Source of the DNA: Candidatus Dechloromonas phosphoritropha
Lineage (GTDB): Bacteria; Pseudomonadota; Gammaproteobacteria; Burkholderiales; Rhodocyclaceae
Direction of reading: 5' to 3'
DNA: 64,000 nucleotides
Assembly: GCA_016722705.1 (NCBI GenBank)
Contig: JADKGN010000004.1
Span: 496,001 to 560,000, forward strand
Position 1 is the stretch's first letter; each line of letters begins with the position of its first letter. Positions 8,186 to 16,151 of the stretch are shown here, in pieces. The position numbers and the translations under genes are program-made. The notes under the pieces are model-generated. The model saw only the letters and a program-made list of their open reading frames with translations. It was not told the origin of the DNA and did no database searches.

Positions 8186-8599
8186 ATGAAATCTTCCTTA
8201 ATGCTTATCGCTGGCGCGCTGATGACATTCATCTTCTGCCTTCCGGCACTGGCACAATCCGCAGGAGACCGTGAACTTGCACGAACGATTTGTCAGGACC
8301 AATCCGGCTCGGCTTTCAACATCTGCGTGAACCAGCAGTTACGGAATTTCGATTGCACCAACGCGGGCAACCGGCAGCAGTGCGAAGCACGCAAGAGGGC
8401 GTCGCGGCAATGCGCGGGCCTGTTCGGCTGGGACTTCCGCCAGTGCACCCAGAGGATGATTCCGGCAGTCGATTGCAGTACCTCGCCGGCGAATGATCGC
8501 CGGCAGTGCGAATTGAATCAGAGTGCGTATGTCGCCTGCTCGAAAAAAACCGGCGAAGACCACCTGAACTGCCTGCGCACGCATTTCAGCGGGCAGTAA
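8186..8599 (+). CDS. Secreted Cys-rich protein (paralog 2)
   Basis: 137 residues from the ATG at 8186, with AAGGAG at 8174-8179; the longer open frame upstream runs through the IS21 end and is not natural. The signal peptide ends PALAQS. The mature part has the same cysteine order as paralog 1 (TICQ, NICV, NFDC, QCEAR, RQCAG, FRQCTQ, VDCST, QCELN, VACSK, LNCLR) but lacks the Met/Gly-rich tract. The promoter that probably served it is now more than 4 kb away across the IS21, so expression would depend on transcription from the element's right end. Tandem duplication is inferred from shared coding and terminator sequence. Confidence 0.75.
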   Translation: MKSSLMLIAGALMTFIFCLPALAQSAGDRELARTICQDQSGSAFNICVNQQLRNFDCTNAGNRQQCEARKRASRQCAGLFGWDFRQCTQRMIPAVDCSTSPANDRRQCELNQSAYVACSKKTGEDHLNCLRTHFSGQ

Positions 8600-8639
8600 T
8601 AATCGAGGGCGGATCCACGGCGCCTGTCTCCCGCTCGCG

Positions 8640-8666
8640 GCCGGTTGACCGCAACCGGCTGTTTTA
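8640..8666 (+). terminator. Rho-independent terminator of paralog 2
   Basis: 7-bp stem GCCGGTT / AACCGGC with the same GACCGC loop as the terminator at 3931-3956, followed by a T-rich tail. It overlaps the end of the convergent DUF3820 gene. Confidence 0.8.
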
Positions 8667-8909
8667 TTTTCGGGCTGGCAACCGACGTCCGCGCAACGGA
8701 TCGAGCAGCGCCGACAAGCCGTTGTGGTCGAGTTCGTGCATCAGCGCCAGCAGGCAGCCGATCTGCCCGGGCGGAAAACCTTCGCGGGCGAACCAGTTCA
8801 GGTAATTGCCGGGCAGGTCGGCAATCAGCTTTCCCTTGTGCTTGCCGAAGGGCATGACGTGGGTGACCAGCAATTCCAGTTCCGCCGCGCCCGGCACGCC
8901 TGCCACCAT
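8664..8909 (-). CDS. DUF3820 family small protein
   Basis: 81 residues. The core MPFGKHKGKLIADLP, NYLNWFAREGFP and LDHNGL matches the DUF3820 family (putative exonuclease-like or quorum-sensing-related factor; role unproven). The ATG at 8907-8909 abuts the stop of the upstream Old Yellow Enzyme gene (stop 8910-8912), so the two probably form one transcript. An internal Met at MPFGKHKG is an alternative start that would match shorter family members. Confidence 0.75.
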   Translation of the reverse strand: MVAGVPGAAELELLVTHVMPFGKHKGKLIADLPGNYLNWFAREGFPPGQIGCLLALMHELDHNGLSALLDPLRGRRLPARK

Positions 8910-9989
8910 TTACTCGCTGAGAAACGGGTAATCCGTATACCCCTTTTCTTCGCCGACGTAGAGCTTCGTGTAGTCAGGCTGGTTGAGCGGCGCGCCGCGC
9001 CGGAAGCGCTCGACCAGATCGGGATTGGCCAGTAGCGGACGACCGTAGGCAATCGCATCCGCCGCCCCGCTCTGCACCGCCGCCTGCCCGCTCGCCAGGT
9101 CATAGCCGTTGTTGAGGAGTAACTTACCGTGGTAATGGGTGCGCAGGCGAGCGTAGTCGAAAGGCAGCCACTTGTCCGGTGGCATGCCGCCGGTACCCTG
9201 CAGGATGTCTAGGAAGGCGAGATCGAAAGGGTTGAGTGCGTCCACCACGTAGTCGAAGGTTTCCTGCGGGTTGTCGTCACTGATGTCGTTGAACGGCGTG
9301 ACCGGCGACAGACGGACACCGACGCGATCATTGCCGATCGCCGCGCAGACGGCAGTCAGAATTTCGAGCAGCAGGCGCGCCCGGTTTTCCTTGCTGCCGC
9401 CGTAGTCATCGCGGCGCTGGTTGGTCGACGAACGCAGGAACTGGTCGAGCAGATAACCGTTACCGGCATGAACTTCGACGCCGTCGAAACCGGCCTCGAT
9501 CGCGTTCTTCACTGCCTGCACATAGGTCGCAATCAGGCCGGGAAGCTCCGCCGTTTCCAGCGCGCGCGGCGTCACGTAATCCTGCATCCCCTTGAGCGTC
9601 ATGACCTTGCCCGCCGGCTTCAGCGCCGAAGGCGCTACCGGTGCGCCACCGCCCGGTTGCAGATCGGGATGCGAAATCCGTCCGACATGCCAGAGCTGGA
9701 TGGCGATCCGCCCACCCGCCGCATGCACCGCATCGGTCACCTTCCGCCAGCCGGCAATCTGCTCGAGGCTATGAATACCCGGCGTCCGCGGATAACCATG
9801 CGCCTCGGGGCAAATCGGCGACGCTTCGGTCAGGATCAGCCCGGCCGTCGCCCGCTGCCGGTAATACTCGACTGCCAGATCGCTCGGCACATTGCCCGCC
9901 CCGGCCCGGTTGCGCGTCAGCGAAGACATCACGATGCGGTTGGGTAATTCGATGGCGCCGAGGCGCAATGGGGAAAACAGGTCGGTCAT
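8910..9989 (-). CDS. nemA: Old Yellow Enzyme family ene-reductase (NemA-like)
   Basis: 359 residues, full length for the family. FMN-dependent TIM barrel: N-terminal MTDLFSPLRLGAIELPNRIV, the HxxN substrate-binding pair in VEVHAGNGYLLDQFL, SSTNQRRDDYGG, and the C-terminal phosphate-binding AIAYGRPLLANPDL. It reduces activated alkenes such as N-ethylmaleimide and quinones, and often nitro-compounds, with NADPH in the cytoplasm. The leader upstream holds no gene, and DUF3820 follows directly. The exact substrate cannot be read from sequence. Confidence 0.88.
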   Translation of the reverse strand: MTDLFSPLRLGAIELPNRIVMSSLTRNRAGAGNVPSDLAVEYYRQRATAGLILTEASPICPEAHGYPRTPGIHSLEQIAGWRKVTDAVHAAGGRIAIQLWHVGRISHPDLQPGGGAPVAPSALKPAGKVMTLKGMQDYVTPRALETAELPGLIATYVQAVKNAIEAGFDGVEVHAGNGYLLDQFLRSSTNQRRDDYGGSKENRARLLLEILTAVCAAIGNDRVGVRLSPVTPFNDISDDNPQETFDYVVDALNPFDLAFLDILQGTGGMPPDKWLPFDYARLRTHYHGKLLLNNGYDLASGQAAVQSGAADAIAYGRPLLANPDLVERFRRGAPLNQPDYTKLYVGEEKGYTDYPFLSE

Positions 9990-10211
9990 TCAAAACTCCT
10001 TCTCGATACAAGAGATAAACAGGCTTTCATCGATCTAAACAAGCACGCAGGATGACGTTTTTTCACATTTTCCGGAGTCGACCGCAACAGCCCTGCCGTT
10101 ACCGCTCGAGCATACGGTAAAACGTTCTCATGCGTCCCAACGAGAGACAGGCTCCGTGTCTACGGGTCATAATCGCAGGCAAGCAAAAACAGCCGGCCCG
10201 CGCATTGGAAC

Positions 10212-11522
10212 TTATGGACATGGACCCCCGCGAAGCCTCTGATACAACTTCTTGTACTGCCCGTTGCGACCGAATGAAGAGACCAGTTCATCATCGAGCA
10301 ACGCAGGATAATCACGAGGCCGGAGGGTGGAAAGCGCTTGCGAGGCACGTTCAGGCGCCTGGGAATCCAGCCATTCACCAACCTGCCATCGTTTCACCAA
10401 ACGAGCCGCTTCGGTATTCTCCGGCGAGAAACACAAGATGGGGCGCCTGGCCTTGATATAGTCAAAAAACTTTCCGGTGATCACTTCATCGCTACTGGCC
10501 GGATCCGTATGCAAGATCAGAAGATAGTGCATTCCCTGCATGACGTTGAACACATCGTCATGCGCCACTGAGGCATTTACTTCAACAAAATGGAAGTCCT
10601 TGATATCAATTCTAGACAGGCGCAGCGAGCCGTAAAAGCACAGGCGGATGGCGATTCCAGCCTTTATCGCCCCCGCTATTGCACGCAACAGCGGCTCAAC
10701 ATTCCGGTACCCCTGCTCATCGTCGTCCGCCATGCCGAAATAGCCGATACGCAAGTCTGCGGACTGGCTCGTCACGCGAACCGGACAAGGCTCGCCGGCA
10801 TATCCGTTCATCATTAGCAGCCCCTTGCCTTCGAGGGGCAGATCCGGAAACAGGTGATTCAGCTTCGCGAACATTGGTTGCGAAGCAAAAGTAACGAGGT
10901 CGGCCCTCTTGAGACTGAATCGTTCAAGCTTGCGGGAAATCATCGAAGTCAATGCACCCCTGGGCGAGAATATCGTGCTCCCGTTCCAGCTATCCCGATA
11001 ATCAGCGACCAGATCAATCTGATCGCCAAATTTCCTCTTCAGCAGCCCGCCTACCAGTTGCATGCTATGGGGCGGAGTGGAAACAATCAAGGTGTCTATG
11101 CCTGTTGATTCAATCAGTGCGGCAGCCGCGCGAAAGTATTTCGGCACCATGAAAAGACCAAGGTCCGGGATCACGACGGAACTTACAACACGCTTGACGA
11201 CCCGCAACCGGGACAACCAGACGCTGGCCGAACCAGCAGGGTGATGTCCGATTCGCATCAGGCTGTTCTGGACCGATCGCTTCAATGGATCCCTCAGATA
11301 GGTGACACCCAGCCCGGTCAGAAGCTCTCCCAGACCAAGGTCTCCGAAATCCGCTCCATCGGAGGTCAGAACATTCACCTCGCAGCCCTGATCCTTCAAG
11401 TAGTGTGCCAGATGGATAACGCGAGCAACGCCACCCACCGAAGCCGCATAGGGAACAAAATACTGACAGATGATCAGCACTTTTCGTGGCACTGACGAGT
11501 CAGACAAGCCGTTCAATCTCAT
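10212..11522 (-). CDS. Glycosyltransferase, GT4/GT1-like (GT-B)
   Basis: 436 residues from the ATG at 11520-11522, which overlaps the end of the upstream gene by 23 bases. N-terminal KVLIICQYFVPYAASVGGVA is the acceptor-domain start typical of GT4 enzymes, VVADYRDSWNG lies mid-protein, and a C-terminal donor domain contains GKFFDYIKARRPILCFSP. It probably adds one sugar of the exported glycan at the cytoplasmic face. It is the last gene of the minus-strand polysaccharide locus; about 190 bases without a recognisable gene follow before nemA. Donor and acceptor are unknown. Confidence 0.8.
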   Translation of the reverse strand: MRLNGLSDSSVPRKVLIICQYFVPYAASVGGVARVIHLAHYLKDQGCEVNVLTSDGADFGDLGLGELLTGLGVTYLRDPLKRSVQNSLMRIGHHPAGSASVWLSRLRVVKRVVSSVVIPDLGLFMVPKYFRAAAALIESTGIDTLIVSTPPHSMQLVGGLLKRKFGDQIDLVADYRDSWNGSTIFSPRGALTSMISRKLERFSLKRADLVTFASQPMFAKLNHLFPDLPLEGKGLLMMNGYAGEPCPVRVTSQSADLRIGYFGMADDDEQGYRNVEPLLRAIAGAIKAGIAIRLCFYGSLRLSRIDIKDFHFVEVNASVAHDDVFNVMQGMHYLLILHTDPASSDEVITGKFFDYIKARRPILCFSPENTEAARLVKRWQVGEWLDSQAPERASQALSTLRPRDYPALLDDELVSSFGRNGQYKKLYQRLRGGPCP

Positions 11523-12624
11523 GCAGCAGCACCCGCCCGGCAGCCTCATAATTCAATTCCCGGGCAGCACGATCGGCGGCCAGCTTGTAACCACGGATGG
11601 ACACATCCGTCAGTTGTTCGAGCACGGCAGCCAGGGCCTCGGGGTCGAAAGAATCGGCGATCACCCCCAGCGAATACTCCTCCACGATACGTGCCATCTC
11701 GGGAGAAGGCCCAATGGCAACCGCAATTCGCGCCTGAATGAACTCAAAGAACTTGTTGGGCAAGGCATGGCGATAGTTGAAGTTAACCGGCGGCAAAAGA
11801 AACAGGCCGACGTCGTATCCATTGATTCGCTGGCAGATTCGTTCCAGAGCAACGGGTTCGACAAAGCAGATGCGTTCATCACTTCTTGCCATGTCGCGTA
11901 ACTCCGCCAGGTAGGCGGTGTCGGTTTCGACCAACATGAAGTCCAGCGTGAATCGTTCGTCCAGATAACGCATCATCTCAATCATCTTGCCGAGATGTCG
12001 AGAACGGATGGCCGAGCCGTGATGAATCAGGCGAATCCTGCCCGGTAGACCTGGAGACGGCTCAAGACCCTGCTCCAGCGGTGCATTGAAAACCACGCTC
12101 GCAGTTACACCGTATTGCTTTTCGTATTCGTCCGCAATCCCCTTACAAACGGTGGTCATGCCCGCCGCTTGTGGCAGATAGCGTGCACACAACGCGTTGT
12201 AATATGGCGCAAACAGCACCCGCCAACGCCACTTGTCCTCGAATTCCCGCGGTGAGTATTCATGGGCATCGATGAGAACCGGTTTGCTGGCAGCCAATTT
12301 CAGCCCAAGGGGAAGTGCAGCAATGTCGTTGGCGATCAACAGGTCGAAACGCAGCCCTGCCAGCGCCTTGAGGCCATGCTGAACTTGGGGAAGACTCCAG
12401 TAGTAACTCTCAGAGAGCTTGAACAAGAGCTTGAATGCCCAGATCAGTTTTTGCTGCAACTTGAATTGTGGGCTTTCAAGCTCAACAAATCGGATATCGG
12501 CATCAGGTTTTGGCCCGAATCCGGAAACGGTCAAATGGTAATCCTTCTCTAGCAGCCTGATCTGTCGCATTACTCTCGGATCACTATGGATTACTGAGAA
12601 GGAAAGGATCAATATGCTTTTCAT
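11500..12624 (-). CDS. Glycosyltransferase, GT4-like; paralog of 18199-19344
   Basis: 374 residues from ATG 12624 (MKSILILSFSVIHSDPRV). GT-B fold with DAHEYSPREFEDKWRWRVLF, ARYLPQAAGMTTVCKGIADE and the donor-site NYRHALPNKFFEFIQARIAV. The plus-strand gene at 18199 carries the same three blocks almost word for word, so the two are recent paralogs. It lies 20 bases after an asparagine-synthase-like gene and overlaps the next glycosyltransferase. Sugar specificity unknown. Confidence 0.82.
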   Translation of the reverse strand: MKSILILSFSVIHSDPRVMRQIRLLEKDYHLTVSGFGPKPDADIRFVELESPQFKLQQKLIWAFKLLFKLSESYYWSLPQVQHGLKALAGLRFDLLIANDIAALPLGLKLAASKPVLIDAHEYSPREFEDKWRWRVLFAPYYNALCARYLPQAAGMTTVCKGIADEYEKQYGVTASVVFNAPLEQGLEPSPGLPGRIRLIHHGSAIRSRHLGKMIEMMRYLDERFTLDFMLVETDTAYLAELRDMARSDERICFVEPVALERICQRINGYDVGLFLLPPVNFNYRHALPNKFFEFIQARIAVAIGPSPEMARIVEEYSLGVIADSFDPEALAAVLEQLTDVSIRGYKLAADRAARELNYEAAGRVLLHEIERLV

Positions 12625-12644
12625 GTTCCTGGTTATTTCACAAA

Positions 12645-14534
12645 TCACGCTACAAAACGGCTATACCAGCGCGAAAAGTTGATCCAGCGCCAAACTTGCC
12701 AGGAAAACTGCTTCCTGCCCGTCGCGATCAGATCAAACTCCTTCAGGACTTCGGTTTGGTTGAAAAAAGGCAGATTCAGGTCTATCCGCAACCAGCCTCG
12801 AACCGTTTCGGCCATTCCCAGCAGCCACTCCTTCTCTGGCGTTTCGAAGCCGATCTTGTCGCGTCGATCCAGAACATCGTCCGGAACGATACCCCGCATC
12901 GCTGTCCGAAAAATGTGTTTGGTTTCGCCTTCAGGGGAAATTAGGTAGGCCTCGGGTAGCGACAGGAGAAAGTCGGCCAGTTCGCGGGTCAGGAAAGGGA
13001 CCCGGCTCTCCACGGAAAAACGCATCGAATTTCGATCCCCGTGCCGGAGCAGTGCCGGGAGACCGCGTCGTGTCAGTGAAAGCGCCAGTTCGGCAACCAG
13101 TCGCCGGCGCGACTCGTCCTGGGTCGAGCGAACTTGCGGATGACGGCGGACAATCCCCCTTTCTTCAAGTGGGGCTGCATTCATCCAGGCAGGCAAGGTT
13201 TGCATTCCATTGAGCCTCCGCAGGAAATCATTGAGGAGGGTTCCCTGAGTGAGTTCGGCGACGGCCCGCTTGGCACCCGCCAGGCGGCTGCGACCAGGCC
13301 ACTTCGCCCACTCATCGAGGAAATGCCAGGCCTCCGAGAAGCTTCCTTGCTCAAGCAGGCTGCGGATGCGCTGTCCCGGATAGCCGTTGTAGCCGGCGAG
13401 CATCTCATCGGCCCCCTGACCATCCAGGGTGACAGTAACACCCTGCTCCTTCGCCAGCCGGAACACTCGGTACTGCGCATAGATGCTGGTACTGCCGAAG
13501 GGCTCACCCTGAGCCTGAATCATGTCGTCCAGATCGGCGGCGAGTTCGCTGGCGCTGACCACGACCTTGTGCGGCACAGCACCCACATGCCGGTTGATGC
13601 GGTCGACCCAGCGCTCTTCGGAGACCACGCTGCCACGAGCGATGTAGCTGAACGTGTTGATTGGCGAATCTGGGGCCACATGGCGCATCGCACACACCAC
13701 GGCCGAAGAGTCGATGCCCCCCGAAAGGGCAGCGCCCAGGGGAACGTCACTGCGCAGATGCAGACGAATGCTGTCCAGAAAGCGCTCGCGCAGTTGCTCG
13801 GCCGCTTCAGCGAAACCGAGATCCTGCCGCTCGGCGAGTCGTGGTTGCCACCAGCGCACCGGTTCCGACGGCCGTCCGCTGACAATGTCCACTTCAAGGA
13901 CGTGTCCAGGTTCGAGATGGAGCACCCCATCCAGAAATGTACGGGGGCCACTATCGTAATCGCCATGCACGAGATAGTCATAGGCTCGCTGCCAGTCAAG
14001 TTCGGCCTTCTCCTGTTTCAGTTCCTTGATGGCCGGAATTTCCGAGGCAAACAGGAAATTGCCCTGCTCCAGCGTGTAGAAAAATGGCTTTATGCCGAAT
14101 GCGTCGCGCACACAGGTAATCGATCCCTGCCCGCGATCGAAGACGACGAACGCGAACATGCCCACCAGACGCGACAGGCAGTCTTGCCCCCACTGGCGCC
14201 AGGCCGCCAGCAGTACCTCGGTATCGGAATCGGACGTGAAACGATGCCCCAGCAGCTTGAGTTCGCCTCGCAATTCGCGGTAGTTGTAGATCTCGCCGTT
14301 GAACACGATGGAAACAGATCGATCGTCTGAATGCATCGGCTGATGGCCACCGGCCGTCAGATCGATGATCGACAGCCGCGTATGGCCGAGTGCTATCGTT
14401 GCCGCACCAAGATTGAAGATTTCCTGCCCGTTGTCGTCCGGACCCCTGAAGCGCAATGCTTGGCCAGCATCACTCAATACCGATTCGAGAGTGCTCGGAA
14501 CGCTGCGCCAAATACCGCCAAAAATGCCACACAT
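12645..14534 (-). CDS. Asparagine synthase-like amidotransferase (copy 1)
   Basis: 629 residues. N-terminal class II glutaminase with catalytic Cys2 (MCGIFGG) and SIVFNGEIYNYRELR; C-terminal ATP pyrophosphatase domain with LGAALSGGIDSSAVV. In surface-polysaccharide loci such AsnB/WbpS-like enzymes transfer glutamine nitrogen to uronic acid carboxylates to give uronamides; here it sits beside two more copies and the ManNAc3NAcA pathway. It could instead be true asparagine synthetase, but three divergent copies among glycosyltransferases argue against housekeeping. Glutaminase and synthetase motifs are complete. Confidence 0.88.
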   Translation of the reverse strand: MCGIFGGIWRSVPSTLESVLSDAGQALRFRGPDDNGQEIFNLGAATIALGHTRLSIIDLTAGGHQPMHSDDRSVSIVFNGEIYNYRELRGELKLLGHRFTSDSDTEVLLAAWRQWGQDCLSRLVGMFAFVVFDRGQGSITCVRDAFGIKPFFYTLEQGNFLFASEIPAIKELKQEKAELDWQRAYDYLVHGDYDSGPRTFLDGVLHLEPGHVLEVDIVSGRPSEPVRWWQPRLAERQDLGFAEAAEQLRERFLDSIRLHLRSDVPLGAALSGGIDSSAVVCAMRHVAPDSPINTFSYIARGSVVSEERWVDRINRHVGAVPHKVVVSASELAADLDDMIQAQGEPFGSTSIYAQYRVFRLAKEQGVTVTLDGQGADEMLAGYNGYPGQRIRSLLEQGSFSEAWHFLDEWAKWPGRSRLAGAKRAVAELTQGTLLNDFLRRLNGMQTLPAWMNAAPLEERGIVRRHPQVRSTQDESRRRLVAELALSLTRRGLPALLRHGDRNSMRFSVESRVPFLTRELADFLLSLPEAYLISPEGETKHIFRTAMRGIVPDDVLDRRDKIGFETPEKEWLLGMAETVRGWLRIDLNLPFFNQTEVLKEFDLIATGRKQFSWQVWRWINFSRWYSRFVA

Positions 14535-14579
14535 TGGATCAGTCGTACCCTAGATCTAGATAGACGATAGCGAGGAATA

Positions 14580-16151
14580 CTAGGCGTCTTGCGCTCTTTC
14601 GCTCAGCGCACCCGATTCCAGGCCGTCGTACAAGCGAACAAGCTTGGCTCTTTGGCTCTCCCAGCCATAGTACGCAATGATTGCTGAGATTTGATCGTCC
14701 GTTGGGCGATACTTATCAGTTTCTTCCGAAAGTTTTTGCATCGCATGTGCAATGCTCTTTGGCGAACTTTCGTCCATCTCAATACCGACCGGAAATTTTT
14801 CAAGGAAGGATTTCAGTTCTTTCAGCTTGGCAATCGCTATCGGCAAGCCCCCTACAACACTCTCCAATAACTTGTTCGGCATGCAATAGTAATAGCTTAG
14901 GCACACGTTCTGGATCGGAATCAGGCTTAAAGTCGCTGACCGGACGAATGGAACGACCAAATTGCCTGGCACAGGATCAACTAGGTGAAGTCGTTCGGAT
15001 ACGCCAAACTGATTGGCAAGGCGGACGAGAAGTTCTTCAGTCACCGAGTAACGTGACCCAACTAGCGCTAAATGGATGCCAGGCGCGTACTGCAGGGCCT
15101 CAACACAATTCTCCAAACCCCGATCAATGGTAACCGCTCCGACATATACGGCCAGTTTTTCGTTATCGGTCAGTCCCAGATGGGTGCGTAGTGTTTCACT
15201 GTATGTGCCAGCACTTTCAGACATATCGAAAGCCGGGGTATTCAAAATAACCGTAGGCCGATCAATTCCATATTTTCGTGACAGCCAGTCTGCAATACTT
15301 TCACAGACGGTGATTACTCTTGCTGCGCGACGAATTAACGCATTTTGATAGCGATCAATAAATAACCATGTCAGGCGCCCAAGATGGTAATTTGTATGCG
15401 TTTCCAGCTCATGGGCATCATAAACAAAAGGCACCCCAAGTCTTCGCGCGACGACATAGCCCCCACTCATGCACACCATATCATGTATATGCACGACATC
15501 GGGGCGCCACTCAATGATTGACCCCGCGCAACTGACAGCGTAATCATTGAGGTGAACCAACGGCTCAACATAAATACGAGCGATTTCTCGAATGCGAGAC
15601 GTCAATAGGCTGGCCCAGATGCGAAATCTTGACTGGATCCCTCCGCCTAACCTCCGCAAACTTTGATACACATTCCAAATGATGGATCTTCCCCGCGGAG
15701 TAAGTGCCATTCTGAAGATGGGTCGAGCTAGCCGAAAGGCCACTCGAAACATTACCCGCAGGATGTAACGAATAGGTGCCACGAAGAGCATCTGAAGTAA
15801 TCTTGCCAGTATGGCTAACCCTGCAATTGGGAGAAATATCACTAGCGGCTTCACCGATCGCCACGATTCCCTAAGGCCACAGCGCCAGCCGATTTTGAAT
15901 CGATCAACCAGCCAAAGGGAATGGATTCGTAGATGCACCAAAAACAATGCGACCAGTTGACGGAAAGTTACTGCAGTACTTCGCGGCAAGGATTGGTACA
16001 AAACTCCATTTAGCGTTTCGGTCAACTGTTGTGCCGCCTGGCCACGGCAGACGACAAGAACTTGATTACCCGCACGAACCAAAGCCTCAGCTTCGCGGAT
16101 TACCCGAGAGTCGATTTTCCACTCGTGCTGCAGCGTCATTGCAATGCGCAT
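14580..16151 (-). CDS. Glycosyltransferase, GT4-like, with a long basic/hydrophobic insert
   Basis: 523 residues from ATG 16151, whose A is shared with the stop of the upstream asparagine-synthase gene (TAATG), so translation is coupled. N-terminal MRIAMTLQHEWKIDSRVIRE and DVVHIHDMVCMSGGYV, FVYDAHELETH and the donor-site MPNKLLESVVGGLPIAI mark a GT-B enzyme. It is about 120-150 residues longer than usual: residues roughly 60-200 form a basic, hydrophobic stretch (VKPLVIFLPIAGLAILARLL, then RYILRVMFRVAFRLARPIF) that could anchor it to the membrane between the two Rossmann halves. Confidence 0.8.
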   Translation of the reverse strand: MRIAMTLQHEWKIDSRVIREAEALVRAGNQVLVVCRGQAAQQLTETLNGVLYQSLPRSTAVTFRQLVALFLVHLRIHSLWLVDRFKIGWRCGLRESWRSVKPLVIFLPIAGLAILARLLQMLFVAPIRYILRVMFRVAFRLARPIFRMALTPRGRSIIWNVYQSLRRLGGGIQSRFRIWASLLTSRIREIARIYVEPLVHLNDYAVSCAGSIIEWRPDVVHIHDMVCMSGGYVVARRLGVPFVYDAHELETHTNYHLGRLTWLFIDRYQNALIRRAARVITVCESIADWLSRKYGIDRPTVILNTPAFDMSESAGTYSETLRTHLGLTDNEKLAVYVGAVTIDRGLENCVEALQYAPGIHLALVGSRYSVTEELLVRLANQFGVSERLHLVDPVPGNLVVPFVRSATLSLIPIQNVCLSYYYCMPNKLLESVVGGLPIAIAKLKELKSFLEKFPVGIEMDESSPKSIAHAMQKLSEETDKYRPTDDQISAIIAYYGWESQRAKLVRLYDGLESGALSERAQDA

